A DNA stretch of 41,409 nucleotides from Chloroflexota bacterium (GCA_013388685.1 JACAET010000062.1:1-41409), one strand, 5' to 3'; shown: positions 7,360-16,379, numbered from the stretch's first letter. Translations and numbers: made by a program. Notes: generated from the sequence alone by a model not told the origin.

Positions 7360-8144
7360 TGCCCGGTTACGCCGACCTGAAACACGCCTTCGACGAGTTG
7401 GGCGTGGGCGGCAGACCGGTCATCGTTCATGCTTCCCTCAAAAAATTCGGACACATCGCCGGCGGTCCGAAAATGCTCCTTCAAGCCCTGTTGTCATCAT
7501 CGAACGGTGTGATCGTACCCGCATTTACCTATAAAACCATGGTCACGCCGGAGGTGGGACCGCCCAATAACGGCATCGTCTACGGAAGCGGCAGAGACCT
7601 CAACAAAATGGCAGAGCCGTTCCGCATGGACATGCCCCCGGATAAGATGATGGGCGTCCTGCCAGCCGCGTTACTCGCAGAAAAGGGGGCGAGGCGCACT
7701 TCGCATCCGATTCTATCCTTCGGCGGACTCCAAACGGATGAGATTCTCCTCGCCCAAACGCTGTTCGATCCGCTGGCGCCCATCCGCGTCCTGACAGAAA
7801 CAGACGGCTGGGTTGTCCTCATCAATGTGGATCACACTTCCAATACCAGCATTCACTATGCCGAAAGCCTTGCCGGTCGCAGAGGATTTGTCCGCTGGGC
7901 GCTGATGCCCGACCGCATTATCGAGTGTCCGCGCTTTCCTGGCGATTCCTCCGGCTTCAACGCCATCGAGGAACATGTCCGTCCCTACACCCGCCGCGTC
8001 GAGATGGAAGGCGGCGCGTTCATTCAAGCGGTTCCCTTGAAACGATTGATTGAACGTACGGTGGAGTTGATCAAAAAAGACCCGCTGGCATTACTCTGCC
8101 AGCGGGAGGACTGCGAGAGGTGCAATGCGGTGCGGGACGCTTAA
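7359..8144 (+). CDS. AAC(3)-family (aminoglycoside 3-N-acetyltransferase-like) acetyltransferase
   Basis: A 261-residue member of the antibiotic N-acetyltransferase family (PF02522). Signatures are VIVHASLKKFGHIAGGP near the N-terminus, GVIVPAFTYKT, SHPILSFGG and NVDHTSNTSIHYAE, whose His residues are the acetyl-CoA/acceptor-site positions of the family. The start shares a base with the hydratase stop (TAATG), so it is translationally coupled; a start 15 bases earlier is in frame but less natural. Many environmental members have no proven antibiotic substrate, and coupling to an enoyl-CoA hydratase argues for a metabolic acyl-transfer role. The C-terminus contains CQREDCERC, a Cys-rich tail. 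Confidence 0.88.
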   Translation: MPGYADLKHAFDELGVGGRPVIVHASLKKFGHIAGGPKMLLQALLSSSNGVIVPAFTYKTMVTPEVGPPNNGIVYGSGRDLNKMAEPFRMDMPPDKMMGVLPAALLAEKGARRTSHPILSFGGLQTDEILLAQTLFDPLAPIRVLTETDGWVVLINVDHTSNTSIHYAESLAGRRGFVRWALMPDRIIECPRFPGDSSGFNAIEEHVRPYTRRVEMEGGAFIQAVPLKRLIERTVELIKKDPLALLCQREDCERCNAVRDA

Positions 8145-8159
8145 GATAAGCGGTGGACT

Positions 8160-8251
8160 GTTGAAACGTCCCGAAGGTTTTAGAGAGCGCAATTTTGGCA
8201 ACACAATTGAACCTTCGGGAGGCTTTTTCCGCTTATCCCGAACTGACGTTA
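8160..8251. repeat. 92-bp hairpin repeat (copy 1) between the aac gene and dnaE 3' ends
   Basis: A long imperfect hairpin (CCCGAAGGTT pairs with AACCTTCGGG across the AATTTTGGC region), followed on the plus strand by CTTTTTCCGC, so it can terminate rightward transcription of the hydratase-aac pair. It is nearly the same, base for base, as 37562-37651 beside valS, including the flanking pieces GTTGAAACG and CTGACGTTA outside the hairpin. This marks it as a dispersed element and not merely a terminator. Confidence 0.8.
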
Positions 8252-8259
8252 AACAGGGT

Positions 8260-11200
8260 CTACTGAAAGGTGATGTCTTCCACGCGCCAATTTTCCTGTC
8301 CCGTCAATTTTTTCAGCCGCTGGAGCAACTCCGGGCAGATGCGCGTGGTATCGTTGGGAAAGTCAATCAGGTGCCTACCGCCGTTCTCGAAGATTTGAAA
8401 ACTGAAACGATCGCGCCCGTGAAACGAAATGAGCGTGCCGTAAATCGTTTTGATCTGACGGCGGTCCGCCTCCTTGTCGCCCGATGACCGAAGGTTGATC
8501 GTCATCTGTTTCGGCGGATGGTCCGCATCTTCTTCCTTCGCCAGCGGAATGTAGAGGGATTGCAGGGATGCGACCACCGCTTCGCGCGCCGCCTCCGCCG
8601 ATTCCTCGTCAACGTCCATCAACGCCGCCGGGGCCGGCTCCGATGGGAGACGCGGCGGCGTGACCGTTTCGTTCTTTCCGAACTTCGGTTCGGGTGCGGA
8701 GGCGATGATCGCCTCCGCGAACGAAGGCTGCCATTGCGTTTCCCAGTCGTCCGGGAAATTATCGGGAGGCGGAGGCATGTCGTCCCAACCCGTATCGGGC
8801 GGCTCCTCTTTCGCCGGCGCGGGTTGCGATTTTCGATATACCGGGGGGTCCTCGGCAACCTGCATGACCGGCGTCTTTTGCGGCGTCACCAACGGTTTGG
8901 GGTGTTTCGACCGGATATCGAGGTTTTTGACGTGTGAATCGGGTTTGGGCTGGGATACGGTTTCCACGGCTGAATCAGGCGCCGGCTTGGTCCGAAGCGA
9001 GGCGTCCTCCAACGGCTCGAGAATCTTGATCTCGGTTCGCACGGCGTCCACCAAAATCTTCGGCGGCTGGCTGTTGGCATCCACCTTGCCTTCGACGATC
9101 ACAATCTGCCCGACGGTCATGTGTTCGCGGTATTGCGCCCACGTGCGCGGAAACAGGACAAGATCGAGGTTGCCTTGAATGTCCTCGAGCGTCACAAAGC
9201 CCATCGGTTTGTTGGTCTTGGTCATGTACGGGCGGACGCTGGTGACCAGCCCCGCCACACGAACCTTTTCCTCGTGCGACGCTTCGCTGAGTTGACCGGA
9301 GAAATAACTGACGATCCGACGGAAGGTATCCTGATAGGGCGTGAGCGGATGATCGGAAATGTAAAGGCCGATCAGTTCGCGTTCCCAGGCGAGCATTTCG
9401 CGTTTGTCCAGGTGATTGACTTCGGGCAGTGTGATCTCTTCGGAAACGCCGGTGCTTTCGCCGAAGAGGGAGAGTTGACCCGCTTCCGCGGCGCGAAAAT
9501 GGTTGTTGCTGATGGACACGAGGCGATCGAGCGATGCAAGCAGTGCAGCGCGATTGCCGAAGGCATCCAGCGCGCCGACCTTGATGATGCACTCCAGCGC
9601 GCGCTTGCCCACGGCGCGCAAGTCCACACGGCGGGCAAAATCGTTCAGGTCCTTGAATTTCCCGTTCGCATGACGTTCGTTGAGGATGAGTTCCACCGCG
9701 CTCTTGCCGACGTTCTTGACCGCGCAGAATCCAACGCGGATGTGGGGCTTGCCTTTGATGTCTTCGATTTCAAAGCCCCAGTCCGAAGCGTTGATGTCGG
9801 GCGGGAGGACGGGAATTCCCATGCTGCGTGTATCGGCGACGTAGAGGGCGATTTTTTCCGTCTGACCGGCGGAGGCGGTGAGGGTCGCCGCCATGAACTC
9901 GGCGGGATAATGAGCCTTGAGAAAGGCGGTTTCGACCGCGATCACGCCGTAATCGGCGGCATGGCTTTTGTTGAACCCATAGCGCGCAAACTCCTCCCAG
10001 TCGCTGTAGATGGCTTCTGCGGTTTCCCTGTCCATGCCGTTTTTTACGGCGCCCTCCACGAACTTGTTGCGGTGCTTGGCGATTTCCTCCGGCTTTTTTT
10101 TCGAAATCGCCTTGCGCAATTCATCCGATTCGGAAGGGGTATATCCCGCCAATTCCACCGCGGCACGCATCAATTGTTCTTGATAGACGGGAATTCCGTA
10201 GGTATCTTTGAAGATGGGTTCGAGTTTCGGGTGGCGGTATTCCACCTCGGCTTCGCCGTGCATGCGCGCAATGTAATCGGGGATGAATTGCATCGGTCCG
10301 GGACGATAGAGCGCCACCATGGCAATGATATTGTCGAGCGTCTTGGGCTTCATCTGCACCAGCCAGCGCGTCATGCCACCGCCTTCCACCTGGAAGACGC
10401 CGGCGGTCTGCCCGCTGCCCAGCAATTCGAACGCCTGCGGATCGTCGAGCGGGATGTTGTTGAGGTCGTAACGAGTGCCATGTCGCTTTTCGATCATGTC
10501 GCATGCCTTCGCCATGACGCTCAAGGTGATCAGGCCGAGGAAATCCACTTTCAACATACCCAGCGAATCGAGAATGCCCATTTCGAACTGGGTGACCGTT
10601 TTGATGGGCGTTTCTTCGGAACCTGAGGTGGGGCGGTGCAGGGGCAGATATTCGACAATGGGGCGATCCGAGATTACGACCCCCGCGGCATGCGTCCCTG
10701 CGTTACGAACCGTTCCCTCCATTTTTGCGGCGGTGTCTATCAACTCGCGCAAGTGAGGCTGGGTATCGTAGATTTCCTTGAATTCGGGAATCGCCAGCGC
10801 GTCTTCCATGGTGGTATTGCGTCCCGAAACGAACGGCACCAGTTTGGCGACCCGATCCACCTCCGGAAGCGGGATTTCCATCACACGCGCCACATCGCGC
10901 AGGGCGGCTTTGGTTCCCATTGTGCCGAACGTGATGATCTGGGCGACCTTGTCGCTGCCGTATTTGCGCACACAATATTCGAGCATCTCGCTGCGGCGGT
11001 CGTCGCGGAAATCGAGGTCAATATCGGGCATCGAAATACGACCGGGGTTGAGGAAACGTTCGAACAACAGGTTATGATGCAGCGGGTCCACCAGTGCGAT
11101 TTCCAGCACATAGGCGACAATGGAACCCGCCGCCGAACCGCGCGCGTTATACCAGATGCCGTTTTCCTTGGCATAGCGGCATAGATCCCAGACGATCAGG

Positions 11201-12213
11201 AAGTAGGCATCGAACCCCATATCGTGGATGACCTTCAACTCATAATCGAGCCTTTCCTGGACCTGTGGGCTGGAGGCGAGACCTCCGTAGCGCTTTCTTG
11301 CCCCTTCGGCGCACAGGTGCCGCAAATAGGTGCCGGCTGTGAAGCCCTCAGGAACGGGAAAGTCGGGCAGGTGATACCCCTTGAAATCCAGGTCTACGTT
11401 GCAGCGTTCCGCAATGAGCAGGGTATTGCTCAAGGCTTCGGGCACCTCCGCAAACAACAGGCTCATTTCCTGCGGCGTGCGAAGGTAATACGAGTCGTCC
11501 GTCATACGCATGCGGTCCTTGTCGCCCAGGGATGAGTTCGTCTGGACGGCAAGGAGAATATCTTGTAGACGCGCATCGCTTTGGTTGATGTAATGTACAT
11601 CGTTGGTTGCCACATATCGGGCTGAGTAACGCGCCCCCAATTCGAGCAGCCTGCGGTTCAGGTCGGTAATTTCCTTGATGTTATGCTGCTGGAGTTCGAC
11701 AAAAAATCTGTCGGGTCCAAAGACATCGTAATACCAATCCATGCGCCGCAAGGCTTCTTCGGGATTGTCGTCCAACAATGCCCGCGGAATTTCCGCCGAC
11801 ATACAGCCGGATGTACAAATGATCCCTTCGGCGTGAGCCGCCAAAAAGTCCCGGTCAATGCGCGGATAATAGTAGAAGCCATCCAATTGTGCGGCAGATG
11901 AAATCTTGAGCAGGTTTTTATAGCCGGTTTCATTTTCCGCCAGCAAAAGCAGATGGTAGGAGGAACGGTCCAGTTTGGAATCGCGGTCCCGCATCCCGCG
12001 CGCCGCCATGTAGGCTTCCACGCCAATGACCGGTTTGACCCCCTCCGCTTTTGCGGCTTTGTAAAAGTCAATGACGCCAAACATCGTGCCGTGATCGGTG
12101 ATTGCCACGGCAGGCATGTCCAATTCCTTGACGCGTTTGACCAGTTTCTTGATGTTCGAGAAACCATCGAGCAGGGAATATTCGGTATGGACATGAAGGT
12201 GGGCAAAGGACAT
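8260..12213 (-). CDS. dnaE: DNA polymerase III alpha subunit
   Basis: A 1317-residue replicative polymerase of the DnaE1 type. The ATG at 12213 gives the canonical start MSFAHLHVHTEYSLLDG; a TTG at 12246 is in frame but sits at the expected transcription start. The N-terminal PHP domain has HLHVHTEYS and AITDHGTMFG. The palm carries PDIDLDF, with catalytic Asp397 and Asp399 matching the E. coli pair. The conserved pieces GTHAAGVV and RYGFNKSHAADYG follow, then the helix-hairpin-helix region and an OB fold (KVRVAGLVTSVRPYMTKTNK) at about residues 985-1060. Residues about 1085-1240 are Pro/Glu-rich and probably disordered, ending in a small conserved domain (IKTIYGTLISFHGRDRFSFQ). The gene is monocistronic. 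Confidence 0.96.
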   Translation of the reverse strand: MSFAHLHVHTEYSLLDGFSNIKKLVKRVKELDMPAVAITDHGTMFGVIDFYKAAKAEGVKPVIGVEAYMAARGMRDRDSKLDRSSYHLLLLAENETGYKNLLKISSAAQLDGFYYYPRIDRDFLAAHAEGIICTSGCMSAEIPRALLDDNPEEALRRMDWYYDVFGPDRFFVELQQHNIKEITDLNRRLLELGARYSARYVATNDVHYINQSDARLQDILLAVQTNSSLGDKDRMRMTDDSYYLRTPQEMSLLFAEVPEALSNTLLIAERCNVDLDFKGYHLPDFPVPEGFTAGTYLRHLCAEGARKRYGGLASSPQVQERLDYELKVIHDMGFDAYFLIVWDLCRYAKENGIWYNARGSAAGSIVAYVLEIALVDPLHHNLLFERFLNPGRISMPDIDLDFRDDRRSEMLEYCVRKYGSDKVAQIITFGTMGTKAALRDVARVMEIPLPEVDRVAKLVPFVSGRNTTMEDALAIPEFKEIYDTQPHLRELIDTAAKMEGTVRNAGTHAAGVVISDRPIVEYLPLHRPTSGSEETPIKTVTQFEMGILDSLGMLKVDFLGLITLSVMAKACDMIEKRHGTRYDLNNIPLDDPQAFELLGSGQTAGVFQVEGGGMTRWLVQMKPKTLDNIIAMVALYRPGPMQFIPDYIARMHGEAEVEYRHPKLEPIFKDTYGIPVYQEQLMRAAVELAGYTPSESDELRKAISKKKPEEIAKHRNKFVEGAVKNGMDRETAEAIYSDWEEFARYGFNKSHAADYGVIAVETAFLKAHYPAEFMAATLTASAGQTEKIALYVADTRSMGIPVLPPDINASDWGFEIEDIKGKPHIRVGFCAVKNVGKSAVELILNERHANGKFKDLNDFARRVDLRAVGKRALECIIKVGALDAFGNRAALLASLDRLVSISNNHFRAAEAGQLSLFGESTGVSEEITLPEVNHLDKREMLAWERELIGLYISDHPLTPYQDTFRRIVSYFSGQLSEASHEEKVRVAGLVTSVRPYMTKTNKPMGFVTLEDIQGNLDLVLFPRTWAQYREHMTVGQIVIVEGKVDANSQPPKILVDAVRTEIKILEPLEDASLRTKPAPDSAVETVSQPKPDSHVKNLDIRSKHPKPLVTPQKTPVMQVAEDPPVYRKSQPAPAKEEPPDTGWDDMPPPPDNFPDDWETQWQPSFAEAIIASAPEPKFGKNETVTPPRLPSEPAPAALMDVDEESAEAAREAVVASLQSLYIPLAKEEDADHPPKQMTINLRSSGDKEADRRQIKTIYGTLISFHGRDRFSFQIFENGGRHLIDFPNDTTRICPELLQRLKKLTGQENWRVEDITFQ

Positions 12214-12251
12214 GGCAGGGACCAGGGTCTGTTTTTTAGCGGGCAATCGAG

Positions 12252-12257
12252 ATTATA
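12252..12257 (-). promoter_or_regulatory. -10 element of dnaE
   Basis: TATAAT on the minus strand, 38 bases before the ATG at 12213. The start point would fall near 12244, which disfavours the in-frame TTG at 12246 as a start codon. No good -35 is visible. Confidence 0.6.
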
Positions 12258-12463
12258 GCACGCGTGTTCGGGCATACATGGGACGGGAGGCTTAAAATAT
12301 CGGTTCTCCCTTTTTATTCGGTTTCATACAGAGTGATTTACGACAACCAGACGAACTGGAAATCATCCCGCCTGAGGTCTTCCAGCGCTGCTCAAATTTC
12401 CGCTTCTTTGAGGGTGACGATCTGGGCTTTACTATGCCATGTTCTTTCGACTTCCAGATGGTT
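12258..12463. other. Spacer between dnaE and the response-regulator 3' end
   Basis: About 200 bases with no gene I can support. The minus strand could encode a short stretch resembling a degraded reading frame (AQIVTLKEAE, then a stop), so this may be a gene remnant. No clear terminator for the signalling operon is seen. Confidence 0.3.
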
Positions 12464-13201
12464 CTACTTTAGGGGGGGAGTGCTATTCTTCTGTCTTTTG
12501 AAGTCCACAAAACGATACCCCACGCCTCTCTCCGTCAGGATGTATTTCGGGTTGGCGGGGTCCTTTTCCAGTTTCTGGCGCAGGTAATTGATATACAAAC
12601 GGACGTAATGCGGTTCGTCGCGGTATTCGTATCCCCACACCTTGATGAGGATCTGGTCATGGGTGAGCACCCATCCGGCGTTCTGGACGAGGTGATAGAG
12701 CAGGCGGTATTCGGTCGGGCGCAATTTGACGAGTTTTCCTTCGAGCCAAACCTCGCGCCGGTCGAAGTCTATCTTGAGGCGTTCGTCCACCTCGATGATA
12801 TCGTGCATCGAACCGCCGGCGCCCTCTGTACGGCGGATGACCGCTTTGACACGGCTGACCATCTCGCGCGGGCTGAAGGGCTTGGTGATGTAATCATCGG
12901 CACCGAGTTCGAGACCGCGCACGCGGTCGTCCTCCTCGCCCTTGGCGGTGAGCATGATGACCGGCACATTGCTTCCTTCACGGATGGTTTCGAGCACCTC
13001 GAAACCATCGAGATCGGGCATCATCACGTCGAGCAGGATCAGGTCGGGGGTGGTATCGCGTAATTTTTGAATCGCTTGTTTGCCGTTGAATGCCTCGACA
13101 ACCTGGAAACCGTCATGTTCCAGATTCATGCGGATGAAGCGCACCATGCGTTCCTCGTCGTCCACAACGAGGATACGGCGTCTTTCGAATTCCTCGGGCA
13201 T
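12464..13201 (-). CDS. OmpR/PhoB-family response regulator
   Basis: A 245-residue two-domain regulator. The receiver domain (residues about 9-122) has the acidic pair Asp14-Asp15, phospho-acceptor Asp58 in LILLDVMMPDLDG, the switch Thr in VIMLTAKG and the Lys in ITKPFSP. The C-terminal winged helix (about 140-235) contains LRPTEYRLLYHLVQNAGWVL, ILIKVWGYEYRDE and ILTERGVGYRF, typical of OmpR/PhoB DNA binding. No histidine kinase is adjacent. It is the last gene of a leftward run that starts with a Ser/Thr kinase, 7 bases after the small protein, so input from the kinase/phosphatase pair is possible. The long Gly-rich linker (RRTEGAGGSMHD) is ordinary. Target genes are unknown. Confidence 0.92.
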   Translation of the reverse strand: MPEEFERRRILVVDDEERMVRFIRMNLEHDGFQVVEAFNGKQAIQKLRDTTPDLILLDVMMPDLDGFEVLETIREGSNVPVIMLTAKGEEDDRVRGLELGADDYITKPFSPREMVSRVKAVIRRTEGAGGSMHDIIEVDERLKIDFDRREVWLEGKLVKLRPTEYRLLYHLVQNAGWVLTHDQILIKVWGYEYRDEPHYVRLYINYLRQKLEKDPANPKYILTERGVGYRFVDFKRQKNSTPPLK

Positions 13202-13208
13202 GAGTTTA

Positions 13209-13451
13209 TCATTCCCTCACAAAACCGATCAGGCTTTCTTCCTCTTCGCTCTCCAGGATTTCAATCAAAGCCACCTTGTTGAGGGGCCAGATCACCTTGG
13301 TCACATTGGGTTCGATGTAATGAACATCCTTCCCGTCGCGCAGACGCGGGTTACTGATGGTAATGATCGTATCCGTGTTTTTTGGAAGTTCCTCGATCTC
13401 TCCCACCACAGACGGTTCTCCCGCGATATGAATGATGACCGAATATGCCAT
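13209..13451 (-). CDS. Small conserved hypothetical protein in the phospho-signalling operon
   Basis: An 80-residue protein; the start ATG at 13451 is preceded by AAAGG, and the upstream in-frame extension would run into the FHA gene. It begins MAYSVIIHIAGEPSVVGE and alternates beta-like strands (TIITISNPRLRDGK, VTKVIWPLNKVALIEIL), ending in the acidic tail ESEEEESLIGFVRE. It has no signal peptide or membrane helix. I do not recognise a named domain; it looks like a compact all-beta protein conserved in related genomes. It sits 20 bases after the FHA gene and 7 before the response regulator, so it is surely co-transcribed with them. Confidence 0.7.
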   Translation of the reverse strand: MAYSVIIHIAGEPSVVGEIEELPKNTDTIITISNPRLRDGKDVHYIEPNVTKVIWPLNKVALIEILESEEEESLIGFVRE

Positions 13452-13471
13452 TCCAGCGCCTTTCGATGATT

Positions 13472-13981
13472 TCAAAGATTGCGCAGCAAAACTTGAATCT
13501 TCAATTTACCCAGCGCAACGACATCGCCATGCTTGAGGGGTTCCTCGGTATGCGGGTTAAGCCGGCGTCCGTTCAGGTAGGTGCCGTTCGACGAGCCAAG
13601 GTCCATGATGACGACGCGGTCCGCTTCACGCTTGACCACCGCGTGCAGACGGGACACTCCGGAAGCGTACGCCTGATAAGGGGTCAGGTCAATATCGGGC
13701 ATGATGGGCTGTCCCTCGCTGAGGCGTCCCATCGTAAACTCGTTTCGTGTGGCGAGCGGAAGGATCTTTCCACTGTCCATCAGGTGAAGAGACAGCCAGC
13801 TGTTCGCCGGAGAGGAAGGCGGCTCTGCGACGGCGGATGTCTTCTTCAAATCATCTACAATCTGATCCTGTGTAATCGCCTGCGTGGTGAGGGTCTCCAC
13901 CCCTTCCAGTTGAGCCCCGCATTCAACACAGAACAAAGTGCCGGCGACGTTATCATGTTGACAATTCGAACAAATGATCAT
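13472..13981 (-). CDS. Zinc-ribbon plus FHA-domain phosphothreonine-binding protein
   Basis: A 169-residue protein with two domains. Residues 4-22 form a zinc ribbon (CSNC...CVEC). Residues about 60-167 form a forkhead-associated (FHA, PF00498) domain with TMGRLSEG, the phosphopeptide-binding SRLHA and DLGSSNGTYLNGRRL. FHA domains bind phosphothreonine on partner proteins, usually targets of Ser/Thr kinases. The linker (residues 25-58) contains TLTTQAITQDQIV, whose threonines could be phosphorylated by the kinase of the same operon, as in GarA-type proteins; that is inference. It overlaps the DnaJ-VWA gene by 4 bases. Confidence 0.9.
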   Translation of the reverse strand: MIICSNCQHDNVAGTLFCVECGAQLEGVETLTTQAITQDQIVDDLKKTSAVAEPPSSPANSWLSLHLMDSGKILPLATRNEFTMGRLSEGQPIMPDIDLTPYQAYASGVSRLHAVVKREADRVVIMDLGSSNGTYLNGRRLNPHTEEPLKHGDVVALGKLKIQVLLRNL

Positions 13982-15468
13982 GAGAGTGACTCCTTTTTGG
14001 GCGGCGCAAGGAACAAGGCGCGCGTGCCATATTTTATCCTCTTTCTGCCTTCCGCCGAGATTCCTTTATCTTGTTGTATGCGTTCCACTTCAAAGGCGAT
14101 GGTACGCGCAAGACTGCGCTCGCCCTGACTTGCCAGATTGGCGGCAAGCATCTGCAATTGACGGGTTCCGGCTTCTATGTTGCCTTTTTCGATCTCCTGA
14201 CGCGCCCTGTCCTGCATGCGGTACAACATCAAACGCGACAACGCCTGAACGATTTCAGGAGGAGGCGATTCCGCTTCGGTCCTATCCGAAACGGGGCGTT
14301 GAATGAGCAAACGAAAAGGCGGCACAGGAAGCGGAGAGGATGCGATCGAAACTCGAAGCGTGCCGTCCAAGACGGTGACCGGTTCCGATTGTACCTCCGC
14401 CAGACGAATTATATACTCGAAAATCACGCGAGTGGAAGTATCTTGCAATATTGGACCCAGCCGCAGGGTCGCCTCGTCCGTCATGATGATCCCCGGGTCG
14501 GGCTGGAGACGGAAGGCATAGGAAAGCTGGGCACCCTCCACGGGCGCGAGGTGCAAGGTCGTTTCTTCGGCATACACCTGGGCGAGAGCGTTGAATTTTT
14601 CGAGCAGTAGTTTCTTGATGTCCTGGGGCTCGGCAATAAAGGCGCTGCTGCCGCCCGTGCGGGTGGCAAGCACATCGAGAAATACGTCGTTCCATTCCAG
14701 CCCAATGCCCATGGCGCTGATGCCCACGCCGCGTTCGCCGAGTTTTGATGCCAGTTCAATGCATTGTTGTTCGTCCCCATAGGTCTGCCCGTCGGTCAAC
14801 AGAATGATATGATTCAGGCGTTTCCCATCCAGACTTCGCATGACCTCCTTGGCGCCCGCTTCCAGACCCTGGAAAATTTCGGTGCCGCCGGAGGGTTGAA
14901 TCATTTGAATACGCGCTTCAAGGCGGGCGCGGTCGTCCTGATGATAAGCGGCGGGAATGATCACTTCCGCGCGGTCGCTGAAGGTGATCACGCTCAAAAT
15001 ATCCTGTTGCCTAAGACTGCGCAGGATCTGGATGGCTGTGGCTTTGACCATATCCATTTTTTCGCCGGACATGGACGTGGAACGGTCAATGACAATGCTG
15101 ACGTTCAAGGGCGGCGAGGGAGCGCGTCGCGACTCAGCCGGAGCCTGCACCTCCAGAATGACGTACAACATCTGGGGCTCCCGCATATCCATCAGGCTGG
15201 ACCGGCTGAAGAGCAGACTGTACTCATAGGGAAGAGCAACCTTTGCCTGGGGCGGGAGCGTGGCATCATATTGCGCCCGACGGCTGGGATTGGAAAGCGT
15301 CTCGTACGCCCGCTGTACCCCCAGAAACAATTCGGTCTCTCCGGCGGCTGTGTTCCGGTCAGGATGCAGTTTTTGGGCGGCAGACAAATACGCCCGCTTG
15401 ATCTCCTCAGGCGAGGCATCTCTCGAAACGCCCAAAATCGAATAATAATCCTGATTTCGCGCAGACAT
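13978..15468 (-). CDS. DnaJ (J-domain) and von Willebrand factor A fusion protein
   Basis: A 496-residue fusion. Residues 7-68 are a J domain with the HPD tripeptide at 35-37, which recruits and stimulates an Hsp70. Residues about 120-300 are a VWA domain with a full MIDAS metal site: DRSTS (Asp128, Ser130, Ser132), Thr196 in SGGTEI and Asp226 in LLTDG. The remainder (about 300-430) looks like a beta-rich domain found after VWA in YfbK/VWFA-type proteins, and a helical tail follows (DRARQEIEKGNIEAGTRQLQ). No signal peptide or membrane helix is present, so it is cytoplasmic. It lies 2 bases after the PP2C gene. Together with kinase, phosphatase and FHA genes this recalls the VWA-PP2C-kinase triads associated with Ter stress systems, but with an added chaperone module. 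Confidence 0.9.
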   Translation of the reverse strand: MSARNQDYYSILGVSRDASPEEIKRAYLSAAQKLHPDRNTAAGETELFLGVQRAYETLSNPSRRAQYDATLPPQAKVALPYEYSLLFSRSSLMDMREPQMLYVILEVQAPAESRRAPSPPLNVSIVIDRSTSMSGEKMDMVKATAIQILRSLRQQDILSVITFSDRAEVIIPAAYHQDDRARLEARIQMIQPSGGTEIFQGLEAGAKEVMRSLDGKRLNHIILLTDGQTYGDEQQCIELASKLGERGVGISAMGIGLEWNDVFLDVLATRTGGSSAFIAEPQDIKKLLLEKFNALAQVYAEETTLHLAPVEGAQLSYAFRLQPDPGIIMTDEATLRLGPILQDTSTRVIFEYIIRLAEVQSEPVTVLDGTLRVSIASSPLPVPPFRLLIQRPVSDRTEAESPPPEIVQALSRLMLYRMQDRARQEIEKGNIEAGTRQLQMLAANLASQGERSLARTIAFEVERIQQDKGISAEGRKRIKYGTRALFLAPPKKESLS

Positions 15469-15470
15469 TG

Positions 15471-16379
15471 CTACCCAATAAGTTGAGCAAGCACAACGCT
15501 GATATTATCGGGTCCCCCCGCCGTATTTGCGGCGGTGACGAGGTTTTGACAGGCTCTCTGCAGGTTTGGGGCTTCGTTGATCGCGCGGATGATGTCCTGT
15601 TCCGCCACAACGCCCCACATGCCGTCGCTGCAAATCATCAATGTGCCGGGTTGAGGGAATGCCAGGGTGAATATCTCCGGGTCCAGAATATCTCCCTGAC
15701 CGAGCGCCTTATACAATACATTGCGGTGAGGATAATTCTCCGCCTCCTCCGGCGTGATATGCCCGAGTTCCTGCAAACGCTGGACCAGCGAATGGTCGCG
15801 CGTGATCGTTTCGAGTCTTCCATCCGGGTAGACGAAATAGGCGCGGCTGTCTCCCACATGAGCGATGGTAATCTGCTGACCAATGACCAGCGCGGCGGTA
15901 AGAGTGGTGCCGCTACCCGGCGCTTCGCGCTGGATGATACGCTGTGCCTCGTTCACCGCCGCCGACATGAGTTCTTGAAAAGACTCGTCCATCGGTTCCG
16001 ATTTGACCTGGAACAGATAGGGATGGAATTTCTTCATGATATACCCCGCCACGGTACGGATGGCGGCGTTGCTGGCGACTTCCCCGAACTGATGTCCACC
16101 CATGCCGTCCGCCACAACATACAACCCAAAAGGCAAATTTCCCGAATTCCCCGCCATGGTCGAGGTGATGGCAAGCAGACTATCTTCGTTCAGTTCGCGT
16201 TGTTTGCCGACCGACTGCCCGGCGGCGGATACCAATTGCTGAAGATCGAAGTGCGGGTTCTGATTGCTGACAATGGTCTTGAGTTGCTCTTCAGTGAGAG
16301 GCGCGGTGTTCGCGATGTCCATCGCTTTTTCAGTCGTTTTGGGCTGGCTTCCGAATAACCATCCGAATAATTTATCCAC
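15471..16379 (-). CDS. PP2C-family Ser/Thr protein phosphatase
   Basis: A 302-residue metal-dependent phosphatase (PPM family) that should reverse the action of the neighbouring kinase. The motifs are in order: GKQRELNEDS (about residues 58-67), VVADGMGGHQFGE (Asp91 binds metal), GTTLTAAL, AHVGDSRAY, LMICSDGMWG and GGPDNISVVL at the C-terminus. A 45-residue N-terminal extension precedes the core and contains no membrane helix. It is encoded 12 bases after the kinase and 2 bases before the DnaJ-VWA gene. Confidence 0.94.
   Translation of the reverse strand: MDKLFGWLFGSQPKTTEKAMDIANTAPLTEEQLKTIVSNQNPHFDLQQLVSAAGQSVGKQRELNEDSLLAITSTMAGNSGNLPFGLYVVADGMGGHQFGEVASNAAIRTVAGYIMKKFHPYLFQVKSEPMDESFQELMSAAVNEAQRIIQREAPGSGTTLTAALVIGQQITIAHVGDSRAYFVYPDGRLETITRDHSLVQRLQELGHITPEEAENYPHRNVLYKALGQGDILDPEIFTLAFPQPGTLMICSDGMWGVVAEQDIIRAINEAPNLQRACQNLVTAANTAGGPDNISVVLAQLIG

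Noticed and set aside
7359..8144. Calling the AAC(3)-like gene a drug-resistance determinant
   Set aside because: Family membership alone does not show aminoglycoside use, and its coupling to enoyl-CoA hydratase suggests a metabolic role.
9121..10626. 501-codon plus-strand frame opposite dnaE
   Set aside because: The dnaE frame has every expected motif; the opposite frame has none and no ribosome-binding site.
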